Assembly (NCBI GenBank): GCA_037974665.1
Contig: CM075783.1
Location: 20,616,762 to 20,680,761 of the forward strand
DNA length: 64,000 bases
Direction: 5' to 3'
From: Ehretia macrophylla
Taxonomy: Eukaryota; Streptophyta; Magnoliopsida; Boraginales; Ehretiaceae
Shown piece by piece: positions 34,353-44,505 of the stretch (position 1 is its first letter; the number at the start of each line of letters is the position of its first letter). The position numbers and the translations under genes are program-made. The notes under the pieces are model-generated. The model saw nothing but the letters and a program-made list of their open reading frames with translations, ran no database searches and was not told where the DNA came from.

Positions 34353-35766
34353 ATCGGATGGTTCAATAGATCGTTTCAAAGCACGGTTGGTGGCGAAAGG
34401 GTTTCATCAGCGCCCGGGGGTTGATTTTGATGCCACATTTAGTCCAGTCGTTCGCGCTACAACTGTCAGATTGGTCTTATCCATTGCAGTTCATTTTGGT
34501 TGGGGAATCAGGCAATTGGACATTAATAATGCGTTTTTACAGGGAACTTTGGAGGAGGAGGTGTATATGCACCAACCTACGGGGTTTGTTGACACTCACT
34601 ACCCAGATCATGTTTGCAAACTCAAGAAGGCGATTTATGGCCTGCGCCAAGCGCCTCGAGCATGGTACACAGAATTGAAAGGCTTTCTTTTAAGCATTGG
34701 CTTCCACAATTCCAGAGGTGATACTTCTTTGTTTTCCTTTCGTGCACAAGGTGTCGTGGTTTTTTTGCTAGTTTACATGGATGATATCATCGTCACTGGA
34801 AGTGATTTGCATACTGTTTCTGCTATTATTCACTCTCTTGCCCGTAAGTTTTCACTCAAAGACTTGGGTCGGTTGGACTATTTCTTGGGTGTTCAAGTTA
34901 GTCATTTGAAAGATGGATTGTTTCTGTCTCAATCTAAGTATATTGCGGATTTATTGGCAAAAGTTAACATGTCTGATGCCAAGGGCGTAAGTACACCTAT
35001 GTCTACTTCATGTGTGTTGAAGCTTAATGATGGGTCGAAACCCACTGATGCTAAGCTATACAGAAGTGTAATTGGTGCTTTGCAGTACATGTCGTTTACT
35101 AGGCCAGATTTAGCATTTGTTGTCAACCGACTATCACAATTCATGCACCAACCCACTGAGACACATTGGATAGCAGTCAAGAGAATATTGTGCTACCTCA
35201 AGGAAACTCTGTCTCATGGCCTCTTCATTCGCAAGTCTGATGCACTAAATTTGCATGCTTTTTCGGATGCTGATTGGGCAGGAAACTTGGATGATAGAAG
35301 CTCAACCTCGGCATATGTGGTGTTTCTTGGCAACAATCCGATCAGTTGGGCTTCTCGCAAGCAGAAATCAATTGCTCGCTCCTCTACCGAGGCGGAGTAT
35401 AGGGCGGTTGCTGCAGCAACGGCTGAAATAAATTGGCTGCAAAATCTCTTGGATGAGCTTCAAGTGTCGTTACCTGCTCCACCAACAATATATTGTGATA
35501 ATGTGGGAGCCACCTACCTATGTGCAAACCCAGTGTTTCACTCGCGCATGAAACACATCGCCATCGACTTTCACTTTGTTCGTGATCAGGTGGCAAACAA
35601 AACGCTTCGGGTCTCTCATGTTCACTCGGCTGATCAAGTAGCTGACTCATTGACCAAACCATTGTCCAGGGTACAGTTCCTCCATCAAAAGGTCAAGCTA
35701 GCTGTCATTCCTCGACCGACCAGCTTGAGGGGGCATATTAGAGATAAAACCGAATGCAACAGTTAA
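34353..35766 (+). pseudogene. Copia reverse transcriptase (partial) and RNase H
   Basis: The reading frame enters RT part way through, with [19 protein letters not shown] and then [35 protein letters not shown], and the catalytic YMDDIIVTG motif. RNase H follows: [17 protein letters not shown], then [20 protein letters not shown] and later [14 protein letters not shown]. The frame stays open to 35766, about 40 codons into the 3' LTR. The upstream third of RT, and everything between gag and RT, is deleted. An ATG at 34435 (minor) or the internal start at 34387 could be used, but a working polymerase is unlikely. Confidence 0.88.
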
Positions 35767-35952
35767 TATCATTTAGGATATCTTTTATCTGTTATTGGCT
35801 TTATCATATTATTTGGTTGTATTGTAATCTGATATGTATATCCAGAGTCCTGGTTAAAATGGTCAGCTCAATTGTTGTATTTAAATACTCTGTTGAATGA
35901 ATCGAAGGTGAATAATATTCAGCAAAGCAATCTTGCATATTAAGTTTCTATA
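35736..35952 (+). repeat. 3' LTR of copia element
   Basis: 217 bp, preceded by the purine tract GAGGGGGCA and followed by the duplication CATAT. It is near identical to the 5' LTR. Confidence 0.95.
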
Positions 35953-36064
35953 CATATAAGGCCACTCGTTGTATCTTCTTCATTATCTTTCTTTCTTTTC
36001 TTAATAATATAATCAACATAAACTCTTTTTCTCTCGTTCATGGCTTCACTCCTTTATTTCAACA
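35953..36064 (+). repeat. Right half of an older copia-type LTR split by the insertion
   Basis: CACTCGTTGTATC, the CTTTCTTTCTTTTCT tract, TAATCAACATAA and the end TTTATTTCAACA match 41256-41356. The left part lies at about 30614-30642. After the end at 36064 the sequence TATGAGAGCTACC recalls a primer site with an insertion. Confidence 0.7.
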
Positions 36065-37464
36065 TGCATGCTATGAGAGCTACCGCTTTGATAGCATGTG
36101 CCATTATATCTCTTCATTTTTACCTCTATGGTTGCCGCTACAAATTGAACATAATCTCAATTTTTTTTATATTAATTTTTTCATTTCTCCGTTAGATATG
36201 GAAGGTCATACACCAACATCACCTCTTTCTGTTTGTGGAGACATTTCAATGCCACCAACTACGTACATCTATTGAGGTAGAAATCTGCACTTCTTGTGAT
36301 TGTAAGCTACTCCCAAACTCCTTGCTAAATTTGCAACCAAGAAGCAATTGTGGGATCTTCCCGCATGAGCACTCGATATTCAAGTTAGTTTCTCTCTCAA
36401 TTTGATGAATAGTCAAGAGAATTAAATGTTTTCAGTGAATATGAGTTACGTTGATACAACTTATTGTATCCTTCAACTTAAAAATATTTTTAGTAAATAT
36501 TTAAGATAAAATAAAAGTAAAATCAAGAATATTAACTTAAGCCCACCATTCACCATATTTTAAAAATTGTATTGTGCTCGGGTTGACTAAATGACTAATT
36601 CGTCTTTTGCTTGTTATTGGATTGGTGGGTCGGGGTTTGGTGAACCAACTGGTCACTCCTCTAGTTGGAAGTATCGGGCTTCTTTTTTGTTTCCTAGGTT
36701 GCACCTTCGGAATACCCCATATGGAAATTTTCTCTACTCCCTTCAATCTTCACTTTACGCCATGCCGACTCCCCTTTCGTCATAAGGCGTGAAATTAGAC
36801 CAAGGGGAATCTCCATAAGACCTAGTCCCTTAGATTTCGCACATAGGGAAAGATGTAGATCGATTGTCCTAGATAAAATTACATAGCTGGGAGACATATA
36901 AAGTTCATCTTGTACATCCTGTAACATTTTCAAGAAGTCAACATTACAATCAATGTTAGTAAAATCTATCCTATAAACCTGTATATGGTAGAAAACTTAT
37001 ATGTTATTTAAAACATTATGTATCCAAATATCATGATGATCATCATAACGAGTGCATCCTCAAAAAAGATATTCCATTAATTGAGAACAGTCAACTTGAA
37101 AAATTTTAGATATATACTTTAATTGGAAAATAACAATAATACTAACAAGCTAAGAAACCTATCCAATAATATAGTCAGCAATCAATTGTATCATCACACT
37201 TATCTTTGGGTAAGTTAGTTATATGCTAGTGATTTCACATTTATTGCTAAGCATGATTTATTACGATCATTGCAATTTATCTTTGAATAAAGTGTTACAT
37301 GCTAGTGATTCACTCTTGATATTCCAAAATATGAACAAACACATTGACAATTATGTTATTCTACTATGAGTAATTGAGTGCATCATCATACTTGATATTC
37401 CAAAAAGGCACCTTAAAAAGGTAAAACTAACTTAGATAGAATCTATTCCAACCCAGCTAAATCA

Positions 37465-37502
<38 letters not shown>

Positions 37503-38589
37503 CACCATCCAAAAGAGCACCTAAATGTATGTATAATCATATCTTATTAACCCAAAAAAATAAAGAAATCATTAAAAAAAAAATGTCTTTGTTACCATTA
37601 AGGTGGTGGTATGTTTTCTTGCTTACCTGTACTCTCTTTAAAATATATACTTTTATGTATGGACATGCATTAGTATTCAATGCATTAACAATTAATTAAG
37701 AAGTTATAATGTTTAGAGTTGAAGTAATGACATGTTTAATGAATGGAGACTTAAAGTTCAGGCCAGGTCATCAATCCGCGTTCTTGTTTCCGTGGTCATC
37801 TTTTTTTCTTTCTTCCTTTTTCTTTGGCCTTTCTTTATAAAACGATTTTCTTACATGCAATTTTTGTTGGATTTGCAGTCAACGAAGCATTCCTTTACGA
37901 GGTAATATTATGTTTCATCTTCCAAATTTTTTTTTATAGGTTTTATGGAATTTTTAATGTATAGCCAATAGAATGATATATAGTTGAAGTCTATGCGATT
38001 ACCATAGGTCAAAGAGACCTCCATGAATTGGAATGTAGATTAATATGAAGTGTGCATAAACCGAACCAAAATATTAGATGATCAATTACTACCTTTAGAA
38101 TGAAACAAATAGCTTCCAGAAATTTATAATATAACCAAATCAGTATTATTGAACCAAATTAGTAGTATTCATTAAAAGAAATCAATACAATGAATAACTT
38201 AATGGATTATTTATTTAAAATATTTCCTTGGTGCAATAGAATAACATGATATCACTTCTTGAAAATGTTTAACCATCCTTCTCAGGATATGAAAAGCATT
38301 TAGGGTTTGGGGTATTTCAACCAAAATACAACACATGAATAATACCAATTACCTTATTGACATTGGTACAACTTATTGTTCTGATTGATGGGATATGACT
38401 TTCAATATATATAAAAAGGTTCATTTTATGTGCTTCAACTTAAAGTATTACTAGCAAATGTTAAAAATATAATGAGAGTAAAATCAAGAATATTAATTTA
38501 ATCACACTATTCTCTAGATTTTTATAAAATTATTCAATTGTTAGACATATTAAGTTCATCTTGTACATAAAGTTCAAATAGTAGTATAA
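36065..38589. other. Intergenic, with an AT microsatellite
   Basis: No supported gene. An (AT)n run lies at 37467-37499. The stretch 36540-36940 is less AT-rich and has overlapping reading frames on both strands. It looks organellar or repeat-derived, but I cannot match it to a known gene. Confidence 0.4.
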
Positions 38590-39050
38590 AATCACACTGC
38601 TAAAGAAAATGAATGATAATTACCTATAAACTACTATCTCACATACAAAGAGGCAAGAAACAGGGCGTTTAGAAGGAGAAAGAAAGAGTTACGGAACTTC
38701 TAATATTGCATTTACACCCAATAACACGATGACTATTTATTTGGGTAATGAACATTAGTCAAATCTTATGTAATGCCAAAATTAATTCTAGTAGATATAC
38801 TCTTTAATGTATTTGGTACCATTTAAGCCTCTTTTCAATAAAAAGAGAAATGCTTGTACAAACAATATTACTATGAATCATAGTGGCCCTTTGTCCTGCA
38901 CGTCATCTTCATCGCTCACTCTATGGTCTCAAACAAGCACTTGTTGTGCTTACTTGTTGCATGGCTCAGTCGTCTCTCACACTTTCTCCAAACTCATCAA
39001 ATGGGTAAAGTCATGTGAAAGCTCTTCAATTTAATGGAAATGAGTAGGAA
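38590..39050. repeat. Flanking module upstream of copy 4
   Basis: 38590-38770 is an inverted relative of the 13.6-14.3 kb module (CCCAATAACACGATGACTAT). 38840-39040, with CATCTTCATCGCTCACTCTA and AAATGGGTAAAGTCATGTGA, is repeated in the same orientation at about 49800-49980. Confidence 0.75.
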
Positions 39051-39224
39051 GGTTATAATTAATTAGTCATTAGCTTGAGTGAGTTTTTTATTGTCATTTT
39101 TTGGTGGTCATTTTCTTGCTGGAAAAAATAATTCTTACCGGCACTACTGCGAAACTTCCTGTAAAACTCTGCGCTTGTTCTTTACCGCGTATATATCTTG
39201 ATTAAAAAATAAAAATAAAAGAAG

Positions 39225-39379
39225 GGTATAAACCGTGTCTACTGTCAATGCCATTTTCTGAGCTATAAAAAAGAGGCCCTTCACCGATCAACAATATCTC
39301 ACTCACCTCGATATCTAGGTTTTAGTTACACTTTTTACCCCCGATTCTCTTCCATATTTTGCTCACGTTGTCCTGATCA
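39225..39379 (+). promoter_or_regulatory. Promoter and leader of copy 4
   Basis: ATAAACCGTGTCTACTG at about 39229, TGCCATTTTCTGAGC, then TATAAAAAAG at 39264-39273. The ATG follows 116 bp after the TATA box. The leader ends ACGTTGTCCTGATCA. Confidence 0.72.
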
Positions 39380-41146
39380 ATGGAATTTTCGTCCCTTTGG
39401 TACTTCTCCTTGTGTTCCATTATCAGTCAGGTATTTTTACTAATTGCACTCCTTGCTTTAACGAGGGTCAAAACCCCAATTCTTGAAGTCATTTGGGATA
39501 ATTTCGTGTGTTATATATGTGCCCAAGCAAGCTTTTCGTATCTTTATGCCTTCTTTGTCCTTCCTATGAAAGAGCCTGATCTAACCACCGGAAATCTTTC
39601 ACATGAACTCCAAAGCTTCTTTATAAGTCTTATCTTTGTGTCAGAAGCAGCTATGTATTTTCTCTTGTTTTTCGGGTACCAGAAGTTCTCTGTTTTTCAA
39701 CTAGTTGTTATATCATTGATTACGCTTCTATTCGTACACTTTTGCTTTCACTTCATTCATCTACGCTATATAGAAGGTAAAGAGATGGGAAACGTCTTGA
39801 TTGGAATTGGAGGCCCTTTATTAGTGTACCCCACTCATACTCTTTGCTATGCTTTATTTACAACTTCGCTTTTCTCAGTTTCTTACTTGGTTTCTTCTCA
39901 AGGTCCGCGTGAAGCTAAGGAATTGGATCGAATTGTTGTATCGTATGTTGCTTCCTTCATTATGCCATTATGTACATTTTATAGTTACGCACATCCAAAT
40001 TCACGACGATTTTTTTCACATTCACATGAAAAAAACAAGGGAAATATAATAAGCATGATTGGAACCCTTGTTGGCCTGTTGGGTTATGTTCTTGGTCAAT
40101 ACTGGCTCCGAGAAAAGTCAATTCCTCTTTTGGTGATGTTCTTCTCATTGGCCATTCATTGGCTAGCTACCCTCGCCTTGACCCAACCTACTAGAGACTT
40201 TGGAATTCCCAACTTTTTAATTGGTGTGATCCTGGATTGTGCAATCAGTCTCTTTGGGCTCCGCATATTCACCTGGATTGTCTTTGCTTCTTGTGTCGTC
40301 CTCGGGCTCTTGCGGAGGAAGGTGGAGTCTGTGGCATTGCGTTATCCTCGGGCGCGAACATGTATTATGAGCAATTGGCTTAGCCTTGAAAAGAAGATAA
40401 TCAAAACACCGCGACCTTTAGAAATACGACTAGTGGGAATCATTTCAGATAGATTTCGTAGATTAATAGAGATGGAAAAGGAAAGGCTGAGGAGGTTGTG
40501 GACGAGTTTATTTTGTGCTGATAATTCAAGTATGGAAGAAAAGGGATCAGAACAAGAAGAAGAAGAAGGCAAAGATGAGCTAATTGGTAAGTTCATTATG
40601 AAAAATAAGGCAGGCAAGGGCAAAGAAAGCAAAGAAGAACTAATTGATAAGATACGCAATTTCACCCTCCAAGAGCTTGGGCAAAACGAGAATAATGGAA
40701 AGGAAGAAGGAAGCAGTGATGTGCTAATTCATACATTATACCATCTCTATTTCCGACTGTGCAAGGAAGAAGAAAAAGGAAAGGGGGAGCAAACGAATAA
40801 GTATCAAATTGCCTTGTGTTTGTATCAACTCTTAAAAGGAAAGGAAAAGGAAAAAGGAAAGGAAAAAGAAAAAGAGAAAGGAAAGGAAGTAGAAGAAAAT
40901 GAAAAAGAGGTAACAGAAGAAGCTCAAATTATTAGATTATATCGTCTAATTTTTGGTATGCTTTCGCTGGAAGACGGAAGGAAGGAAGTGAAAATAGACA
41001 TACAGCAAAATAAAGAAATAAAGGAAGTAGAAGAACTTCATGAGAAAGAGTTGGCAAAGGAAGCTCAAATTGTAAGACTTTGCCGTCTTATCTTAGGCCA
41101 ACTTTTGCTAAAACAAGGAAAGGGAAAAGAAATAAAAGATGAATAG
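39380..41146 (+). CDS. Multi-pass membrane protein with charged helical tail, unknown family (copy 4, 588 aa)
   Basis: Intact single-exon gene with the family start MEFSSLWYFSLCSIISQVFL. Residues 1-330 hold about nine or ten hydrophobic segments (for example 8-28, 82-99, 105-125, 155-172, 225-243, 248-268, 278-294, 297-311). Conserved points are MKEPDLTTGNL (63-73), GGPLLVYPTHTL (144-155), LDCAISLFGL (285-294), ALRYPRAR (319-326) and SNWLSLEKK (331-339). Residues 340-588 are helical and very rich in Lys and Glu. They include repeated DELIGK/EELIDK-type pieces, a nearly pure KEKEKGKE stretch (486-505), and a repeated motif EAQIIRLYRLIFGML at 514-528 and EAQIVRLCRLILGQL at 561-575. Unlike copy 1 there is no C-terminal hydrophobic anchor. 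The stop lies 15 bp before an LTR remnant, so the tail may have been shortened. Function unknown. Confidence 0.78.
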   Translation: MEFSSLWYFSLCSIISQVFLLIALLALTRVKTPILEVIWDNFVCYICAQASFSYLYAFFVLPMKEPDLTTGNLSHELQSFFISLIFVSEAAMYFLLFFGYQKFSVFQLVVISLITLLFVHFCFHFIHLRYIEGKEMGNVLIGIGGPLLVYPTHTLCYALFTTSLFSVSYLVSSQGPREAKELDRIVVSYVASFIMPLCTFYSYAHPNSRRFFSHSHEKNKGNIISMIGTLVGLLGYVLGQYWLREKSIPLLVMFFSLAIHWLATLALTQPTRDFGIPNFLIGVILDCAISLFGLRIFTWIVFASCVVLGLLRRKVESVALRYPRARTCIMSNWLSLEKKIIKTPRPLEIRLVGIISDRFRRLIEMEKERLRRLWTSLFCADNSSMEEKGSEQEEEEGKDELIGKFIMKNKAGKGKESKEELIDKIRNFTLQELGQNENNGKEEGSSDVLIHTLYHLYFRLCKEEEKGKGEQTNKYQIALCLYQLLKGKEKEKGKEKEKEKGKEVEENEKEVTEEAQIIRLYRLIFGMLSLEDGRKEVKIDIQQNKEIKEVEELHEKELAKEAQIVRLCRLILGQLLLKQGKGKEIKDE

Positions 41147-41161
41147 GAAACACAAAGGAGG

Positions 41162-41356
41162 TGTTAGAATGTGTAGATGCATAGTTTATTGTAGTATGAT
41201 TGAGTTAGGGAAATGCTCGAAATATGCTTGTATTAATTAGGCGTTCATATAAAGCACTCGTTGTATCTTTTTCATTCTCTTTCTTTCTTTTCTCAGTAAT
41301 GTAATCAACATAATCTGTTTTTTTCTCATTCATAACTTCAATTGTTTATTTCAACA
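41162..41356 (+). repeat. Copia-type LTR remnant directly downstream of copy 4
   Basis: It starts TGTTAGAATGTG after a purine tract (CACAAAGGAGG) and ends TTTATTTCAACA. It is followed by TGGTATGAAAGG, a slightly altered initiator-Met primer site. The same LTR occurs, split, at 30614-30642 plus 35953-36064. The last 110 bp or so, including the primer site, are repeated once more at about 41380-41490. Confidence 0.65.
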
Positions 41357-41489
41357 TGGTATGAAAGGTATCGTTTTAGTAGTCTGTGTCATTATCATTT
41401 TTTCATTCTTTTTGCAGTATTATAATTAGCATAATCTATTTTTCTTTCATTCAGAGCCTCAATCCTTTGTTTTAACATGGTATGACCGG

Positions 41490-44202
41490 TACTGTTTGCC
41501 ATCTCACTTCCACGTCAGCCAAACTAGTGTCTCTTGGTTTTTGGGCAATTTTCTTCCACATCCAACCTGTTCCTTCTTATTCATTTTGTCGCATTAGTTT
41601 TTCCAAATTCAGCCTTTAAGATAGGAGTTAGGCTTCTATACATATAAGGCTCTCTAATACAAAAAGTGAGCCGTATACACATGAAACCTACTTCCTATTT
41701 CACGTCTATATACGGCATCCGTAAAGAAGCAAAATCTTTAAGATATCCTTTTTACTCACTGTTCATTCATGATGCATATATATATTAAGTTCATTTTTTT
41801 TCTTATGAACATCCTTTTGAGAAGATATATTAATGTAATTAAACAATGTTATACAAGTAATGTACTCGGACACCTAACAACAGTTAGGTGCATAGTCGTG
41901 TAATGATCTGTTGTAGGTTGCGTGTCAATAAATAATTGAATAAATATACTCAAAGGACAACACACCGCTCAATTGCCCCCTCTAATTGTTAATTGAAGAG
42001 TGCAAGAATATTTTATCAAGCCATGATGGCTACAAACTCAACATGTGTAACGGGAAAACAATAAATGTAATGATTTGTTATCTAATTTGACTTAAGCCAA
42101 CAACTCGGAAGTCAGTCTAGAGCATATTCCCGAGTCCTCTACAAGATCTTATAGTACAAGATAAAAGGAGTGTAACATTTTTAAGACTGATTAGTTAGTT
42201 AATCAGCTTCGCGGCCCCCATATACCCACAAATAAAAAAAGAAAGAAAAAGAGCTAAGTTTCTTCGTAGAAATCTTTTTTATATTTCAACTTTCTTAGTT
42301 TTTTATTTTTTATTTTTGGCCTCTTCTACCTAAGCATGTTTCTGATATTGGGAAGTGCGCCATTTCAAGGAAGCTGAAATCGCCAACCAATTTGAATTTG
42401 ATGTCGTCCTGCTTAAGCATAACTAAGAGGAAGTAGAACAAGAAGAAGGGAAAGAAAGATGAAGAAAAGGAAAATTGTTTACGTCAGTGGATAGCGAGGT
42501 TGGTCAAACCCAATCAGTTTCCTATTTAACACATACTCAATTGTCTTTTACACATAGAGGTAAATAGTTGGTATGTCTTGTAAAAGGTACAAGATGGTGC
42601 CAGCGGATTTTGTAATACTGTTATCGTTAGCTTCATTGTAATGAGTATACATTATATGTGATTATACTTAATTAGGATAGTCAAAATATTAACAATAAAC
42701 TGGAACTTAATGATTTTCACTTATTCTGTATAGACTACATCATTGTTATTCCAATTAAAGAATTTGATAGAAAATTGACATTTAACTATATTAGTTATGT
42801 TGTCATTGGCGTGACCGGTATGAATCCGAGCATTATCACAAATTATTTTATCATTCAGCCAAGTGGAAGAACGTTAACTTTTTCATAAAGAGGTATTATG
42901 ACCACACAATGTTACAATTAACAATGGAATTGTTAAATAACAAAATTCATGAACTTATCTCTAACCTCTTAATTATATTATGGTATACTTAGTAAATTCA
43001 TAAACTAAAATAAAAAAATATTGAGTCTGTTGGATCTAATTTGGGCAATAATAAATCCATGAACTTGGAAAGTTCATATAACCACCTACACATACTTTTT
43101 CATTGTGATATACTTAGTGAAATTAGTACGTAGATTTATGAACTTTTCTTGTTAACTTTCACCTCTATGAGATTTGAATCCCGACTCCCAATTACTAGGA
43201 AGAGTAATCTATCATTACATTACCCTCGTTTTCAAAAGAAGTTGGTTCATAAAAAATTCATGTAACATATTATATAATTAAATCCATCATGGGAAAGGAA
43301 GTATAGATTAAAGAGAAAGAAAATTGTAGAACATCATTTTTAAGTGGATCTATATGTAAAAGGCACTTCCGAAATACGTCGTATACTTATACAGTTTCAG
43401 TTTTAGATGGGTAAGAATACCTCATATGAGGCTTCTAACTTCTTTATTGATGTATACACTATGGTAATTTTAGGTCGTCAACGACAATTTGCCAAAAAAA
43501 AAAAAAGTCATCAACTAGAACAATTAAGTCAAGAGAATTCCATAAGAATATAAAGCTTTTTTTAACGTTATTGCAGTGTCTTTGTAGAAATCCAACAACT
43601 TCTATTGATTATTATTACTTTAGGCCAACCTTTTGAAAATTTGTCTACTAACCCCCACTGATATGTGATTTCTAGTTCACTTTTGCTTTGAAAACATGTT
43701 TGACCATTGGGCTTGGACGCAATGATCAAATATCCATTAAAATCTGCAACATGTGGAAACTTTTATAGTTACCAGCGATGACCAACTTGAAGTTTTTTCT
43801 AATGGGAAAATTGCGCAAGTAGCACTCTTATTTTTAAAAAATTTAAATTTATTTTTACTAATTAGAATCAGTCAATTTAATTCATAACATTTAAAAAAAA
43901 AATTGAATTTAATCCCTATCATAAAGAATTTAGTTAAATTAAAACGAAAAATTATTAGTTTCTTGCAACTACTGTTTGGGCGACAAAGTTAGAAACTATT
44001 AAATATTCAATGGGAAACTATTAAATGTTTCTTAACCATTTTTTCAACATGAGATACACTCATTTACCGAAGCAAAAGACGATAATTATCTTATTTTGGT
44101 CAATAAAGAAGACGATAATTAAACTAAGAAAAATTTTGTTGTGTACAAAATTTGGAGGTCTTGCAGAACGCAGTGCGGTTAACAGAGAGCGCTCACTTAA
44201 AA
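41490..44202. repeat. Flanking region, first copy of a duplication
   Basis: Non-coding. Blocks at about 41800-42340, 42530-42690 (with the family 3'-flank module at 42570-42680), 42820-43200 and 43320-43520 recur in the same order at about 44720-48240. No gene is supported; stretches outside these blocks are AT-rich and unassigned. Confidence 0.65.
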
Positions 44203-44505
44203 ATGAACATATTGGCTGGATCCCTAGGCCCTTTACTTGTGCGCCCCTGTCATACTCTTTGTTTTGCTTTATTTATAGCTTCTCATTTCTCACTTAGATA
44301 CTTGCTTTTTGTTCAAGTTCTAGTGGTTGAATCTTATTTAAATGTCCTTTTAAAGGCATTTCTTGTAAGTTCACTGTGCTTCAGAAAATTTATTTCACAA
44401 ATTGGGTCATATATAGGTAGAAACACAAATGGAAAAATAAAAGTAATTGAAATCCCTCTTGGGTTGTTGGGTACTGTTCTAGCTTAATACTACGTACAAG
44501 AAAAG
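44203..44505 (+). pseudogene. Family membrane-protein gene fragment (copy 5)
   Basis: It encodes only the middle of the membrane half: GPLLVRPCHTLCFALFIASH, then RKFISQIGSYIGRNTNGKIK and VIEIPLGLLGTVLA. Then comes a TAA at 44485-44487 where copy 4 has CAA, followed by YYVQEK. Both the start and the rest of the gene are missing. The left edge joins a segment (TTTTGTTGTGTACAAAATTT) that is also found inverted at about 16510-16550. Confidence 0.8.

Larger units (their letters stand above)
30643..35952 (+). mobile_element. Ty1/copia retrotransposon, internally deleted, with nested solo LTR
   Basis: LTRs at 30643-30858 (216 bp) and 35736-35952 (217 bp) are identical except for one inserted T, so the insertion is recent. 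A 5-bp target duplication, CATAT, lies at 30638-30642 and 35953-35957. The termini are TATTAG and TCTATA, an unusual TA..TA pair. The primer site TGGTATCGAGCC starts at 30859. The polypurine tract is CTTGAGGGGGCA, ending at 35735. Removing the nested 2.9-kb LTR leaves about 2.4 kb, with part of gag fused to the second half of reverse transcriptase. It lacks the zinc knuckle, protease, integrase and the start of RT, so it is non-autonomous. Confidence 0.95.

Noticed and set aside
36537-36933. Possible organellar insertion
   Set aside because: The composition looked unlike the flanks, but no organellar gene could be recognised on either strand.
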